Source: Monomorium pharaonis (taxonomy: Eukaryota; Arthropoda; Insecta; Hymenoptera; Formicidae). From it: a stretch of DNA of 64,000 nt. Positions within the stretch are counted from its first letter, which is position 1; each line of letters opens with the position of its first letter. The stretch covers positions 14,580,913 through 14,644,912 of the forward strand of contig NC_050472.1 in assembly GCF_013373865.1 (NCBI RefSeq), in the 5' to 3' direction. This document shows positions 44,158 through 54,949 of this stretch, piece by piece. Under the pieces are notes generated by a model that was given only the letters and a program-made list of their open reading frames with translations, had not been told where the DNA came from and did not search any database. The translations under genes and the position numbers were made by a program.

Positions 44158-45167
44158 CAGGGTTCTAAATAATGCATTACTTTTTGTAATGCATTATGGT
44201 TTCATTAAAAAATACTTTTTTAATAACTAATGCGAAGATCCTTAATTACGCATTACTTTCTTAATAAGTAATGCGATTTTTTTCATTACGCATTACTTTT
44301 TTAATAAATAATGCGATTTTTTTCATTACGCATTACTTTTTTAATAAGTAATGCGATTTTTTTCATTACAAATTACTTTTTTAATAAGTAATGCGATTTT
44401 TTTCATTACGCATTACTTTTTTAATAAGTAATGCGATTTTTTCATTACGCATTACTTTTGAAATAAGTAATGCGATTTTTTTCATTACGCATTACTTTTT
44501 TAATAAGTAATGCGATTTTTTTCATTACGCATTACTTTTGAAATAATTAATGCGATTGTTCCTATTACGCATTATTTTTTAAATAATCAATTCGGTATTA
44601 AAATATTTTGCAGTCCGAGTTCAATTAGATTGAATTATAATTAACAATAATGCTAACCGTAAAAAACAACATTTTCGGATATTTTTCATACATTTATTCA
44701 ATATGAAATAATGAGCGTGCACTTGACTTAAATTGAATCAAAAATAAAATGTAACATAAAATTCAAATTATGTGGTCACGAATTGACAGGGTTCTAAATA
44801 ATGCATACTTTGTATATATGCTTGAAGTAATAAAGATTAATTAAAGTAATGCATTACTATTTCATTAAAAAATATTTTTTCAATAACTAATGCGAAGATC
44901 CTTAATTACGCATTACTTTCTTAATAATTAATGCGATTTTTTTCATTACGCATTACTTTTTTAATAAGTAATGCAATTTTTTTCATTACACATTACTTTT
45001 TTAATAAGTAATGCGATTTTTTTTATTACGCATTACTTTTGAAATAAGTAATGCGATTTTTTTTATTACGCATTACTTTTTTAATAATTATTGAGTAAAG
45101 AAATAATTATTTATTAAAAAAATAATAAGTAATGCATTATTTTTTAATTTGCATTTTCATTACCCTG
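44158..45167. mobile_element. non-autonomous hAT element, 1,010 bp, 8-bp TSD CTCGCTCG
   Basis: Ends CAGGGTTCTAAATAATGCA and the complement of TGCATTTTCATTACCCTG. CTCGCTCG is at 44150-44157 and 45168-45175. The 8-bp TSD and CAGGG ends define hAT. The interior is a tandem series of about 40-bp palindromic units (CATTACGCATTACTTTTTTA-ATAAGTAATGCGA), about 13 in two blocks (44185-44580 and 44850-45110). Non-coding. Confidence 0.92.
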
Positions 45168-45329
45168 CTCGCTCGGTACTTTACTACTGAATACGCGGCA
45201 CACACGTAGATCATACTCTCAAGCACTGTGACACGCTCGTACTTAGACGCTCCTTCTCCCTCATACTGAGGCCGCGAATGCCACAACTCTTCTGCCTTTT
45301 TAAAATTGGATACAGCCGCAGAGATCTGC

Positions 45330-46190
45330 GCAAAGGCCGCTGTTTGTACATTTAATAATATGATCTATGTGTCGTTTTTGTGCAATATTTTGATCGTTGT
45401 TTACTACGTACGTGGAGGTCTGCTTTACAATTTCGCCCCGCACGCGCTTTTCATCTCACTCCGGAGTTATCAATCATGACTTTGTCGCCAATTCTTACAC
45501 TGGCGTTACGATTTCCTTGTTTTGCTACGATCTACGCCCTTTGTCACGTTTCTATCGTATGTAGTATATTTGATTTGAGCAGATCGAATCGCGTTCTAAT
45601 TTCACGCTTGTACATTAATTGCGCGGGATTTGCACCTGTGATGCAGTGCTGTATATTATAATAATCGAACAGAAAAATGTTTATAGCCGTTTCCAGCGTC
45701 TCACCCCCACCCCCTTAACGATTTTTGATACTTTATCTTTGAACGTTTGTACAAAATTTTCCGCTGTATTTGTCGCAGGGTGATGCGGGGGCAAGAAACT
45801 GGGTTTAATCCCATTTTTCTTTAAAAAGCTTTAAAATTTGTTACTTCTGCGGATCACCATCTGTAACGTAGTGCAGAAAAAGTTCGTGACGCGTGAATAA
45901 AATTTTAAATTCCTCAACTAATTTATAAACTTTTGTATTACTTTTAAAGTTAATAATCTTGGGTCATTTGCTATGTGCATCTATTATTACCAATTAAATA
46001 CATATTTCCGAAAAATGGACCTGCGAAATCACAATAAATGCGGTTCCATACCCGCCTTGGCCATGGCCACGTAGTTAAGGGCGTATTCGCGGGTTTCTTC
46101 CGCTCTATTAAGCAAACTTTACAATTGTTTACTAAGTCAATCAGTTATACTAGGCGGGTTCTAAACCAAACAATAGAATGGGGAAAGGGG
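45330..46190 (-). pseudogene. Gypsy integrase remnant, minus strand
   Basis: Read from 46190 downward: CKVCLIERKKPANTPLTTWP, WNRIYCDFAGPFFGNMYLIG (the core D of the integrase DDE is in CDFAGPF), then KLVEEFKILFTRHELFLHYV-TDGD (second Asp region), then FLAPASPCDKYSGKFC (degenerate HP.TNG region). Past 45650: ANPAQLMYKREIRTRFDLLK (the post-core motif of Gypsy integrases) and RIGDKVMI. Stops and frame changes occur; not functional. Confidence 0.75.
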
Positions 46191-46216
46191 AAAGGATCAC
46201 TGGAGGAGGAGCGGGG

Positions 46217-46425
46217 GTAATTACCTGTCACATAAATTTCAAAACTTTTTTTGTTTATTGTTCTTTATAACAAATGACCCTGTCATAAATTTCAAAATTC
46301 CTTTGTTTCTTTGTAACAAATAGCCCTGTCATAAATTAAAAAATTTTTTTGTTTCTCTGTAACAAATGGCCCTGTCATAAATTTCAAAATTCTTTTGTTT
46401 ATTGTTTTTTGTAACAATTGAGAAA
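46217..46425 (+). repeat. about 50-bp minisatellite, 4 copies
   Basis: Unit: CCTGTCATAAATTTCAAAAT-TC-TTTGTTTCTTTGTAACAAAT. Starts near 46225, 46280, 46326 and 46371. Confidence 0.85.
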
Positions 46426-46514
46426 CTTGTCTCAACATGTTTTTGAAAGTCCTTTGTGCTTAGGGATTGCCGCCGTTCAGATAAATAGATATAGAAACTT
46501 TATTATTTCATATA

Positions 46515-47125
46515 AACTACAGGACAGAATTAGAGGAACAAAAAGTTTGAAGTAGCGCCATGTTCGTAAAAGTTGAGCAAAAAAATTTGAATTTTTTATA
46601 TAATATAGCCCAAAGTGTTGGTTTGACTCCTGTAAAATCTTTCCGCTGTGGGTCCAGTAGTTTCGGAGTTATACTCCTCGAAGCAACTTCCGGTAAAAAA
46701 CTAAAGTTGCAAGGTTGTAACTTGGAAAGTATAGGACATTCTGATGCAAAAAACGAACCAGAAAAATTCGGAAATGGGCTAAGCCAGTTCTGTAGGTGTC
46801 GCTCAGAGTGTCCCTAGTGTGCCCTGATACCCTCATCCCTTTTCAACCCTGATTCGCAACCCCTTAGGACTGACAGTGGTGACAGCGCTTTGCGTTGCGT
46901 CCGTCCAACCGAGGACAACTCTCTAGCACGGCTCGGCTTTAAAACCTTTACATGTCGAAGGTTTTACCTTTCTATGACTCTTACCACCCCGCGAGGGTGA
47001 GTTGGACAACCACCCCTGACACTAATCAGCACCCGCAGGTGCCTCCATGCTTCCGGAAAATTCGGAAATGGGCTAAGCCGGTTCTGTAGGTGTCGCTCAG
47101 AGTGTCCCTGGTGCGCTTAAATGCT
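46515..47125. mobile_element. possible Tc1-like end plus internally duplicated GC-rich segment
   Basis: CTACAGGACAGAATTAGAGG (46518-46537) resembles a Tc1-type terminal repeat. A ~56-bp block (AAAATTCGGAAATGGGCTAA through AGAGTGTCCCT) occurs at 46763-46818 and 47056-47111, flanking a GC-rich 235-bp insert. The element identity is open. Confidence 0.4.
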
Positions 47126-47531
47126 GAATGTTGCGACATGATTTTCGTTCGCGTCAACAACTTCGTCGTGCTCAAAAATTTTTTTATTTTTTAGTTGGGC
47201 TCCAGGCGCGGAAATCCGCGCCACACAAAACTCACAAAACACTCGGTACTTTACACGACGGTTAAATGCCTGCTAGCCCGCCTCTACACGAAGTGGCAGA
47301 GGGGCGAGGTTTTTTCATTTCGCGGAACAGGAGAGGAGATGTCTCATATTAAATGCTCAGTGAATTAATAAATATAAAAATAATATATTGCAAGTCTAAT
47401 AGTAACAGATGTAAACGAAAGATACAAGATAGCCTCCAAACATTATTCTAGCTTGTGACTGCTTTGTAACCCGACATATAATTTGCAATATACGGAAATT
47501 TCCACACTAAATGCTACGCTCGAAATCTAAC

Positions 47532-48809
47532 TGTAACTCTATTATCGATACAACGCTTTTGGCTTTAACGACGTCCGGGATAGACCTTCGGCTTAATACG
47601 CGTATTTCTCGTAGAAGCTTTCATCTACGGAAGCTCGCCTCGATAAAAAGCGCATGACTCGTGCATTCTCGGTATGCTTACGGTGCAAGTGAATCCCGGT
47701 AATATCGCCCTACGTACTATCTTGTCGCTATACTCTACTTTCTACACAATTTGACTGTCGGCTTGATATTTTCCCCGAGGGAGAAAACAATAGGCGAAAA
47801 TATTATATCTAAGAGACGGAGATCGACGCGGCCCCGCGGTACGATGACTCTAACCTCAGTACTTTTATTCCGCGATTCTCTCAACTCTCCCACCGAACGT
47901 TCGGTAGGATAATTATTTAATAATCTCTCGCGAAGGCAGGGCGTCTCCGTTCTGACCACGTGATCAAAGGGGTGACCTTACAGTCTATGCGACTCCGTCG
48001 ATGTCCGTGGAACCGCTCTCGTCGTAGTCTCGCCGAACAGTGAGACGGCGTGAGCGAGCGGGGACATCGCGGGCATCGATCAGGATCTGCGCATTGTCCT
48101 TGCGCATCGATCCGCGCATTGACTCGCACACAGGGATCTTCGCGTTGCTTCTTCCTTTCCGCTCCTGCGGGCCGAGGGCGCCTCGCGACGCCGCGCAATT
48201 CGAAGGCCCCTGATCTTACGGAGCCGATGGCCTGCTGTGAGATTTCCATCTCCTGATGCGGTTGGCTCGGAGTTGATCAGGCCCCGACCTTCCGATGTCG
48301 GCCTCGACCGCCGTTGACCGCTCCGGCGGGGGTCCTCCACCCAGCTCCACAGAGTGCGAGGGCTAGCTCTAACTCCCCCGACGTCGACCTTCGGAACGCC
48401 CCTCTCTTTTTGGTCCGCTTCCGCCTTTCCGGTTTCTGAAATCAGGTGACATGCGGTAGCGACCGCTTCACGACTCTCCTCTTTCATGCTCTAATAACCT
48501 TGACTGTATATTTGCCCTGTGGCTATCCGATAGTCTGGGGTCCCGTCGCCGCTCGGCCGCTCCTGTAACTCTTCTCTCAGTCCCTCGATTTCCACGGCTC
48601 CTCCATTACATGAAGTCTTTTCGGCGCACCACTTCTCCCGCGGATCTCGCTTCTCGCTTGGCGGATTTCTAAATGTCTCAATATAATATTAATCAGAAAA
48701 GGAGAGGCCGCCCCCCCCCCTCTTGCTCGGGGTAAAGAGCAGCCTCAAATGGCCTTTCTCGATCGGCCCTTTCGGTCCTTATGACGGACGAAAAACGTCA
48801 CGTCACAAT
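47532..48809 (-). mobile_element. probable LTR-like GC-rich block, minus strand
   Basis: On the minus strand it begins TGTGACGTGACGTTTTTCGT (48809 down) and a plausible end is TCGATAATAGAGTTACA near 47532. TG...CA ends, high GC and lack of a real gene suggest an LTR of about 1.28 kb. Flanking bases do not form a TSD, so ends or class may be wrong. Frames up to 135 codons here look fortuitous. Confidence 0.4.
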
Positions 48810-49080
48810 GTACATAATATTATTTATAATCTATTATAATATTTATAAATATTGAAATAAAATAATACAAACTTTTTGACTCTATTATTGAGTTAGTCTC
48901 ACAAGGGGACTTTACGGGTCATGAGTCATCGATTTTTTTCATATTTATAGGATTTGAAGATTAGTACCCGGACTTCAATTTCCTAAAGCAGTACGATGCG
49001 CTTCTCAAAAATACTCGAGAAAATCGATTTTGAAGATTTCCGATATCTTTAAGTACAGAAAATTTTGACCTATCGTCAGA

Positions 49081-49790
49081 GCCGCTTGTAGCCGAGCGCA
49101 CAGAACTCTAGTTTTGTAAGCGCGAAGTCGCTGGTTCGATTCTCGCTTTGGCTTCAATTTTTTTTTAATAAGTCAATGGAGTTTTTTTTTAATCCTATAT
49201 CTTAACATTTATCAAATTGAAATGCTAATTAATTATTAAATATTTATTTGTTATTTTTTAAATAAAAATTAACATCTTTTTATTTTTATTTAACGGTAAA
49301 ATACGAATAGCACAGCATCTGCTCTCTCGGAACCCTTACTTCTCCCACTTTTTGCAAAGCTGTTCTTTGTTCACGACTAGATGCGAGAGAATGGGGATCG
49401 ACCAGGATCGACTTACAATAAACTCGACTTGTAAACTCCGACTAACGTGTTAAAGATACAGCGTAAAATGTAAGCGATAAAATAACTGAATATTATTTAT
49501 TCATATTATTTTTGCATTTAACAATAAGACCTTTTCCATTTTTGTACCAAATTTTAATTTATTATAAATATTCGCATTTTCAAGCAAGTGGTAATTAAAA
49601 ATAAAAAGATGTTAATTTTTATTTAAAAAATAACGAATAAATATTTAATAATTAAATAGCATTTTAATTTGATAAATGTTAAGATATAGGATTAAAAAAA
49701 AACTCAATTAACTTATTAAAAAAAAATTGGGGACAAAGCGAGAATCGAACCAGCGACTCTGCGTTTACGAAATTAGAGCTTGTCAGTGTG
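49081..49790. mobile_element. foldback with tRNA-like (SINE-type) ends
   Basis: The left end holds a tRNA-like segment (49081-49155): TAGCCGAGCGCA resembles box A and GGTTCGATTCT (49133-49143) matches box B of Pol III promoters, followed by a T-run. The same segment lies inverted at the right end (AGAATCGAACC, 49741-49751), without a good box A. The next ~140 bp also mirror each other (ATCTTAACATTTATCAAATT, AATTAACATCTTTTTATTTT). The spacer of about 300 bp is unique. It may be two tRNA-derived SINEs inserted head-on or one inverted-repeat element. Confidence 0.65.
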
Positions 49791-50062
49791 TCGTTATTAT
49801 TTAGAATTATGCCTGGTCCTAAATATTATAACTTAATACATTATAAAATTGAAATTAGATTGAATTTTGAAGTGCATTTTCATACTTAGTTTGTCTCATT
49901 TTAATAACAATTTCTGAGTCATCAGTGTTCATCATGTCATAGAATCGTATATATAATTATGTCTGGGGCCACAGACAGGGACTAAATTATTCAAATTTAT
50001 AAATTTGTCCAATTGTTGGTATACAATGTGTCAATTACGTAAAACTGAGTCAGTTTAGTTAA

Positions 50063-51018
50063 CCCTAATCCTACACACTATCAAATAATTCGATATACTA
50101 CACAAGGAGTCCATTAGACCCTAGCCTCTTTAAATGGCTGTCACTTGTATATAATCAAACATTTTGGGTTAAAACAATTTTATAACATTCTTCAAACTTT
50201 TAAAAATAATATCCAAAAGTTATTTTGACGCAATTGAAATTTTAAAGTACCAAAAAACTTCATGAAGCTAAGCAAATACAAAAAATGACTGTTTTCACTT
50301 AAAAAACTATAACCTTTTTAAATTTTAATATTTTTTAATGATCTTTTCGGGAATTTTTTCTAGAAATGTGACACTTTGATGTAAAAATAAGCCCAATAGT
50401 GGCCGTTGCAAAAAAGATATTTATTTTGCAGTATGAATGTGCCAATTTTAAGGAAAAAAATTACATGTACATTTAGCATTTATTTTCATTTATTTTGATG
50501 AGTTGCAGTTCTAAATGCCTTTGTTATTTTTCATTAAAAAAGTATAAAAATATAAAAAATTAATCTGTATAGAAAAAACTTAATTCAAACCCATACAATC
50601 TGTACATAAACTCGACCGGTGGGTGTCGCACATCGGGCGCCGACAAGATGGACACATGCACCGAGTTTTTTTATTGATTCTACGTAAACAAACCAAGCAG
50701 CGTTGTTTTATACACGAACATGTACACTTTTGTAGTATCTAATTGCAAAAAAATTAATTAAAAAAAAACATTTAAAAAATTTATAATATTTACGTACCCT
50801 ACACATGAGGTTCAGCGGAGTTTTGGAACCGTCCGCTTGGATCAAATATCCCGAGCTAATTGACACCGCACAAGTAACGGTCACTGCGTAATATTTAAAA
50901 GGATGTTTCGAAGTACCGATAAATGTCGACACAAGTATCGTCTTCGATTATCTAGTTAGTTTAAACTAAGTCTAAAAGTGCCCGTGGGGTTCATTGGACT
51001 CTAGGTGTAATATAAGGG
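50063..51018. mobile_element. TTAA-flanked piggyBac-like element, 956 bp
   Basis: TTAA (50059-50062) + CCCTAATCCTACAC; the right end on the minus strand is CCCTTATATTACACC next to TTAA (51019-51022). Subterminal GAGTCCATTAGACCCTAG pairs with CTAGAGTCCAATGAACCC on the other side. The interior (50150-50460) is dispersed repeat Z; 50708-50932 is an unassigned minus frame. Confidence 0.75.
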
Positions 51019-51034
51019 TTAATAAATTAATATT

Positions 51035-51135
51035 GAACTCATACGCTGGAATATATAGTACGTTGTGTAACAAGGACAGAAAGCTGATCCGCAAGTGTTG
51101 CACATAATATCTTTTGTTACAAGTGCGTCGAAAGT
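51035..51135 (-). pseudogene. possible piggyBac C-terminal cysteine motif
   Basis: The minus frame TKDIMCNTCGSAFCPCYTTY resembles the C-x2-C...C-x-C-(Y/F) part of the piggyBac C-terminal zinc domain. It lies just outside the TTAA element above, so it would belong to another copy. Short, hence tentative. Confidence 0.35.
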
Positions 51136-52020
51136 GGTCCTTGAATGACACAGACACGAATTGACAGGTAAATCAAGGTTAGGTTCGCGAAAGCGACGAA
51201 GCGTCTACGAGAGTATGTGTGTCGTGAGATGACATGCATATGAGTGTGGTAACGAAAATAACAAAGGTACGAAAAATGATCAAACTTGCAGAAAGTCGTG
51301 CTGGAAAGTTTTTCGCCATGATTTACACCATTTATAGAGGATAAAAACTAATAATGTTAAGAAAATCAGTGACTTTATGCACGAAAAGTGACACGAAAGA
51401 ATCACTTTTGACGTACATATAATACAAAAAAGTTATTTATAGAATTTTTTAAAAAAGATAAAGCGACATCTGTGATATAACGGATTTTGTTATACGAAAC
51501 ATATATCCTCACAATATTGTAATATTAAATCTAATGGGGCTAAGCGAAGTGAATTGTTCTGAGGAAACGGAATGCAAATATTTAATCTATATCTCTAATG
51601 GGAGTAAAATCATATTAATATCGATTAATATTATTAAAATTTATTTACGAAATAATGAGAATTAAATTCTGAATTGTAATAAAACTTAAAATAAATTATT
51701 TTAAATACTTAAAGTGATAATAGAAGGTCTCTTGTTTTTGGATAGTATTTTTTAAACAAAAACTAACAATAAAAGTTTGAAAATGAGAAAGTGAAAAAGA
51801 AAGTAAAATATCTAAAATTTCATAAATTTTTTCATTTGAAAAAAATATATACTTAAATTTTATTTTCGAAGTTAATTGTAAATTAACAGAATATGTGTGC
51901 TACTCTGTTAAACTGTGTATATATAATGTGTGTTACTATGTTAAACTGTGTATACATAATGTAAATATAATATTGAAGAATTATTCTGAATTCTAATGAA
52001 GATGTCATTTATAATTTTAG
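51136..52020. other. intron sequence before raptor exon 8, no gene
   Basis: AT-rich after 51480. TGTTAAACTGTGTATA is repeated at 51906 and 51942. No element recognised. Confidence 0.5.
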
Positions 52021-52175
52021 ATATCTGAAGAGGCTGACGAAGTGCCTGGAACTAAGACTCTATTGACTACTTCTCAATTTGTGGAATGGAGTTGCGCGCA
52101 ATTTGCACAACCTGTTAGTTTAGAGGACGAAATGGACGATCTAGAGAGCAGGCCGTATCTTGAACGAGAATGGCG
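52021..52175 (+). CDS. raptor: raptor exon 8 of window (acidic linker and pre-propeller segment)
   Basis: 155 bases, ending in phase 2. Begins ISEEADEVPGTKTLLTTSQF and continues VEWSCAQFAQPVSLEDEMDD, LESRPYLEREWR. The block (F/V)xxW(S/C)xxxFAQPV...DLES...EREWRF is diagnostic of Raptor just before the WD40 domain and of no other WD40 family I know. The acceptor is ATTTTAG and the donor is TGGCG|GTAAAA. A 99-bp intron follows. Confidence 0.95.
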
Positions 52176-52274
52176 GTAAAAAGCATTTAAGCCTTCATTA
52201 ATATCAGTTTTCTAGAAAATTTTAAAATAAATTTTTATCGTATGTTTTTACATATGCACATATGATTGTTATAG

Positions 52275-52445
52275 ATTTATACGTAATGCGAAACAAAGAC
52301 AAGACACAAGGGAGGAACAATTGCGCGCGCCGCAAAGTAAGATAGAATCGCAGGTGTATCACGCGAGGTGTTCTCAATCACCTCAAGTTCTCGTTTTTCA
52401 TCCGTTCGAGCCACATTTGGCCGTGGCATTGAAAGATTGTTTCGG
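52275..52445 (+). CDS. raptor: raptor exon 9 of window (start of WD40 propeller)
   Basis: 171 bases, phase 2 in and phase 2 out. Reads FIRNAKQRQDTREEQL, then SKIESQVYHARCSQSPQVLV and FHPFEPHLAVALKDCF. The final FHPF.P.(L/I)AVA.KD is the first strand pair of the Raptor propeller (human KFHPFTPCIAVADKD). The acceptor is TTATAG and the donor is TTCGG|GTATTT; the following intron is 136 bp, AT-rich, with a run of TTATAATAAAAAT units. Confidence 0.95.
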
Positions 52446-52581
52446 GTATTTCAATTTTTATTATAATAAAAATTTATTTCATTATAATAAAAATATTCGT
52501 TATCTAAAATATTTAATAAAAATAAATATTTAAGATACATATAGAACGATTTTTTAATTGATTTATTTTCAAAACTTTTAG

Positions 52582-52826
52582 CATATGGGATTATCAGAGT
52601 GGCACAAAGTTGACTTATTTCACGAATCACGGAAACAAAATAAAATCGCGCATCACAGCACTCGAGTTCATTAACTCTCACGATTTGACTCTACTGATGG
52701 CAGGCTCTGACGACGGTTCCGTACAAATCTGGAAGAATTATAGTGGTACAATAAGCCGTGATCCGATTCTACTTACAGCTTGGCAGGCGTTAGCAGACGT
52801 ACAACCCGCGACTAAGACTTCTAGTG
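52582..52826 (+). CDS. raptor: raptor exon 10 of window (WD40 blades 1-2)
   Basis: 245 bases; one base completes the GGC glycine codon, and the exon ends in phase 1. Reads IWDYQSGTKLTYFTNHGNKI, RITALEFINSHDLTLLMAGS, DDGSVQIWKNYSG, DPILLTAWQALADVQP. The WD-type ends IWDY and QIWKN and the TAWQ(A/G)L.D..P block match Raptor blades (human FWDWEKG, RVWKNF, VTAWQGLSDMLPT). I chose the donor AGTG|GTATGT at 52827 because GTATGT is strong and leaves a phase-1 glycine codon, as the family needs for the following GAG motif. No further raptor exon was recognised to the end of the window, so the next intron exceeds 11 kb. Confidence 0.94.
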
Positions 52827-52980
52827 GTATGTATCGAAGAGTATATTTGAGACTCGATTGTATAAATTTACATGTACTATTGATAAAACCCGAGAAAATT
52901 ATGACAGATATATTAATTAAAAGGATGCTGAACTGCCTCTCAAACTTGATCGAAATCTATGTAGTCATTTGTGCACATCA

Positions 52981-53680
52981 TTAATGAGATTTCGTATATA
53001 TTTCTTTTATAGATTTGGAAATTCTTTTCCAGAATTAAAGTGCACCTATTAATATCAATCTGTGAATTGGATTTTATATCGAAAATCAAAAAAATTTTTT
53101 TTATATTACTCTAGTTATCGACTTCTTCTGAATCTGCACTCACATATACATATATAGATTTTCATAGACAGAAATCTATTATACTGAAGCGTCTCATTTC
53201 TAAAAGCACAGAATTGTTCTTTCTTGTAATGCAATGGGTGGGACACGCTTGTTTTGTACGTACAAAGTCTAAAACTTTTATACACAGTAAATGTTTTCAC
53301 GAGTCGACCGCAGGAGTCAATCACAAAATTGTAATTTTTTAATTTTTGTTTGTTTTTTATATAAACTTGTGCTTCGGAATTTTAATTCTGAAGAAGGATT
53401 TTCCATTCTGTGTAATCAACAAAAAGATTTTTTACTAAAACAATAATTGCGTTTAATTGACAAAACAGACTCTATCTCCAGCATTTTCTTAAGGGGATAC
53501 TGAAGTATCCATAAAACTTGATCGGTGTCAATAATATAGAGTTGTGCATATTATTAACAAGATTTTGTAGGTATTTTTTTTTATAGATTTGAAAATTCTT
53601 TTCCACAATTAAAGTGCACGTATTAATATTAGCTTATGAATTGGATTTTATACCGAGAATGAATTTTTTTTTTAAACTGC
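52981..53680 (+). repeat. direct repeat pair, about 130 bp, 560 bp apart
   Basis: ATTCTTTTCCAGAATTAAAGTGCAC...GTGAATTGGATTTTATA at 52981-53110 recurs with changes at 53545-53680 in the same orientation. Confidence 0.75.
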
Positions 53681-54074
53681 TCTTTTTATTAACTATATGA
53701 ATTTGCAATTATAAAAAGTTTATGCAGCTAATCTTTTTTTCTAGGTTTTTAATCTTATGGCGTTTTCGACCGGAGTCAGCTGGTTTAACCTATCTCAGGT
53801 TTTTTTTCTCTAGAGTTGGCCAATTATAATTATTCCATTGTTTAAAAGAATGGCTGTGATTGACCTTATGATGTCATTAATCGCTCGCGGAGCATTAACC
53901 AGGCCAGTCGAAAACACTATTAGTTCGAATTGTACGTTATTGTTCGTATATGTTATCCCTAGACGAATTACGTTTTATTTTGTACATATATATTGTAGAT
54001 TTTGTATACTAAGTAAATATTGTCATCAAGTGACAGCCGTACGTACCAAAAATAATTTTTTTTGTTTTTAATAC

Positions 54075-54215
54075 GAACTCGACTTTTTCCTTTAGATTTT
54101 GATGCGTTTGATACTTTAATTCTGTAAAAGACTTTTGCAATTCTATAAAGTCAATTAAAAAATTAATTTATTTAAAAACTGTTGGTAAAACAGATGACTT
54201 TAGAATCTTCTTAAA
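54075..54215 (+). repeat. dispersed repeat Y, copy 2
   Basis: Same orientation as 37600-37745: ACTTTAATTCTGTAAAAG, CTTTTGCAATTCTATAAAG. Confidence 0.7.
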
Positions 54216-54374
54216 CAATAAATGATAATAAAGGATGATGAATGATAAACAAGCACAGATTGACAGACAAAAAGATTAAGGTATTATGTCAATGTTATAT
54301 TTATTTTTTAAAATTATATCCGTATTGTTGTGAATATTCAAAATAACACCAAACACAAAAATTATGAACGTTTT

Positions 54375-54530
54375 ACTGATACTAGACACCACAGACGCGT
54401 GCTTCGTGCGCTCTATTTAACTTTTTATTTAACAATACGGTGCGAACGCGCACTTCTCGCGTCTACACGGCTTTTTTTATTATGGACTAGATCAAACGTG
54501 CGCTTCGCGCGCGCCAACTATTATTTTTTA
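54375..54530 (-). mobile_element. Helitron-like terminus relative
   Basis: ACTAGACACCACAGACGCGTGCTTCG echoes 2315-2345; the minus strand shows a CG-rich semi-palindrome about 11 bp before CTAGT. Two further GCGC(A/T)C-rich clusters follow. Confidence 0.3.
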
Positions 54531-54567
54531 TTTGTTATACTCTGCATAAAATTACTATTGCATATAA

Positions 54568-54730
54568 TCCCACTAAACACCAAGTTACAGTATGTAACGT
54601 ACCTGTTAGTTGTAATTTCCCACTCAACAATGTAATTGTAATATAACACGTGTGTTATATTGCAATTATATTATTGAGTGGGAAATTACAACTAACAAGC
54701 ACGTTACATATAACTTTGTGTTTGCTGGGA
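54568..54730. mobile_element. perfect palindromic MITE, 163 bp
   Basis: TCCCA(C/G)(T/C)AAACAC ends and GTTAGTTGTAATTTCCCACT arms mirror each other up to the centre ACACGTGT. No spacer. TSD unclear. Confidence 0.85.
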
Positions 54731-54949
54731 ATATATACACAACTTGTTTATTTCTTAAACCTTTCGGCTTTTGAAAGGAGGTTACATAGCTTAATTACAT
54801 AATAACATAGGATTTTTAACAATTATTTACGCTTTTCTTTATCATTTCTCGTCTTTAATACATTTTTCATCCATTTTGTACCTATATCTACCTGATAACA
54901 TTTTCCTAATAGAGAAATTTTGTCTTCGCAATTCTGTAAATTCTCCTAA

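Larger units (their letters stand above)
44148..46190 (-). mobile_element. Gypsy-type LTR retrotransposon, 3' half in opposite orientation (integrase + 3' LTR)
   Basis: The minus strand from 46190 down reads integrase, its C-terminal tail, then the LTR (about 45300 to 45168, continuing at 44157-44148 beyond a hAT insertion). LTR similarity to 41720-41815 shows it is the same or a sister family. It abuts the + oriented 5' half at 44147/44148, so the two halves meet tail to LTR. Confidence 0.75.

Noticed and set aside
44185..45110. Regular repeats with palindromes, CRISPR-like at first sight
   Set aside because: No spacers of constant length and no cas genes; they are the interior of a hAT element with an 8-bp TSD in an animal intron.
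47735..48487. Minus frames of 74-135 codons in a GC-rich block as host genes
   Set aside because: No recognisable domain, overlapping antisense frames, and LTR-like ends; more likely repeat sequence.
49081..49155. tRNA gene
   Set aside because: Box A- and B-like motifs are present, but I could not draw a full cloverleaf with a paired acceptor stem; it is the tip of an inverted repeat, so called tRNA-like only.
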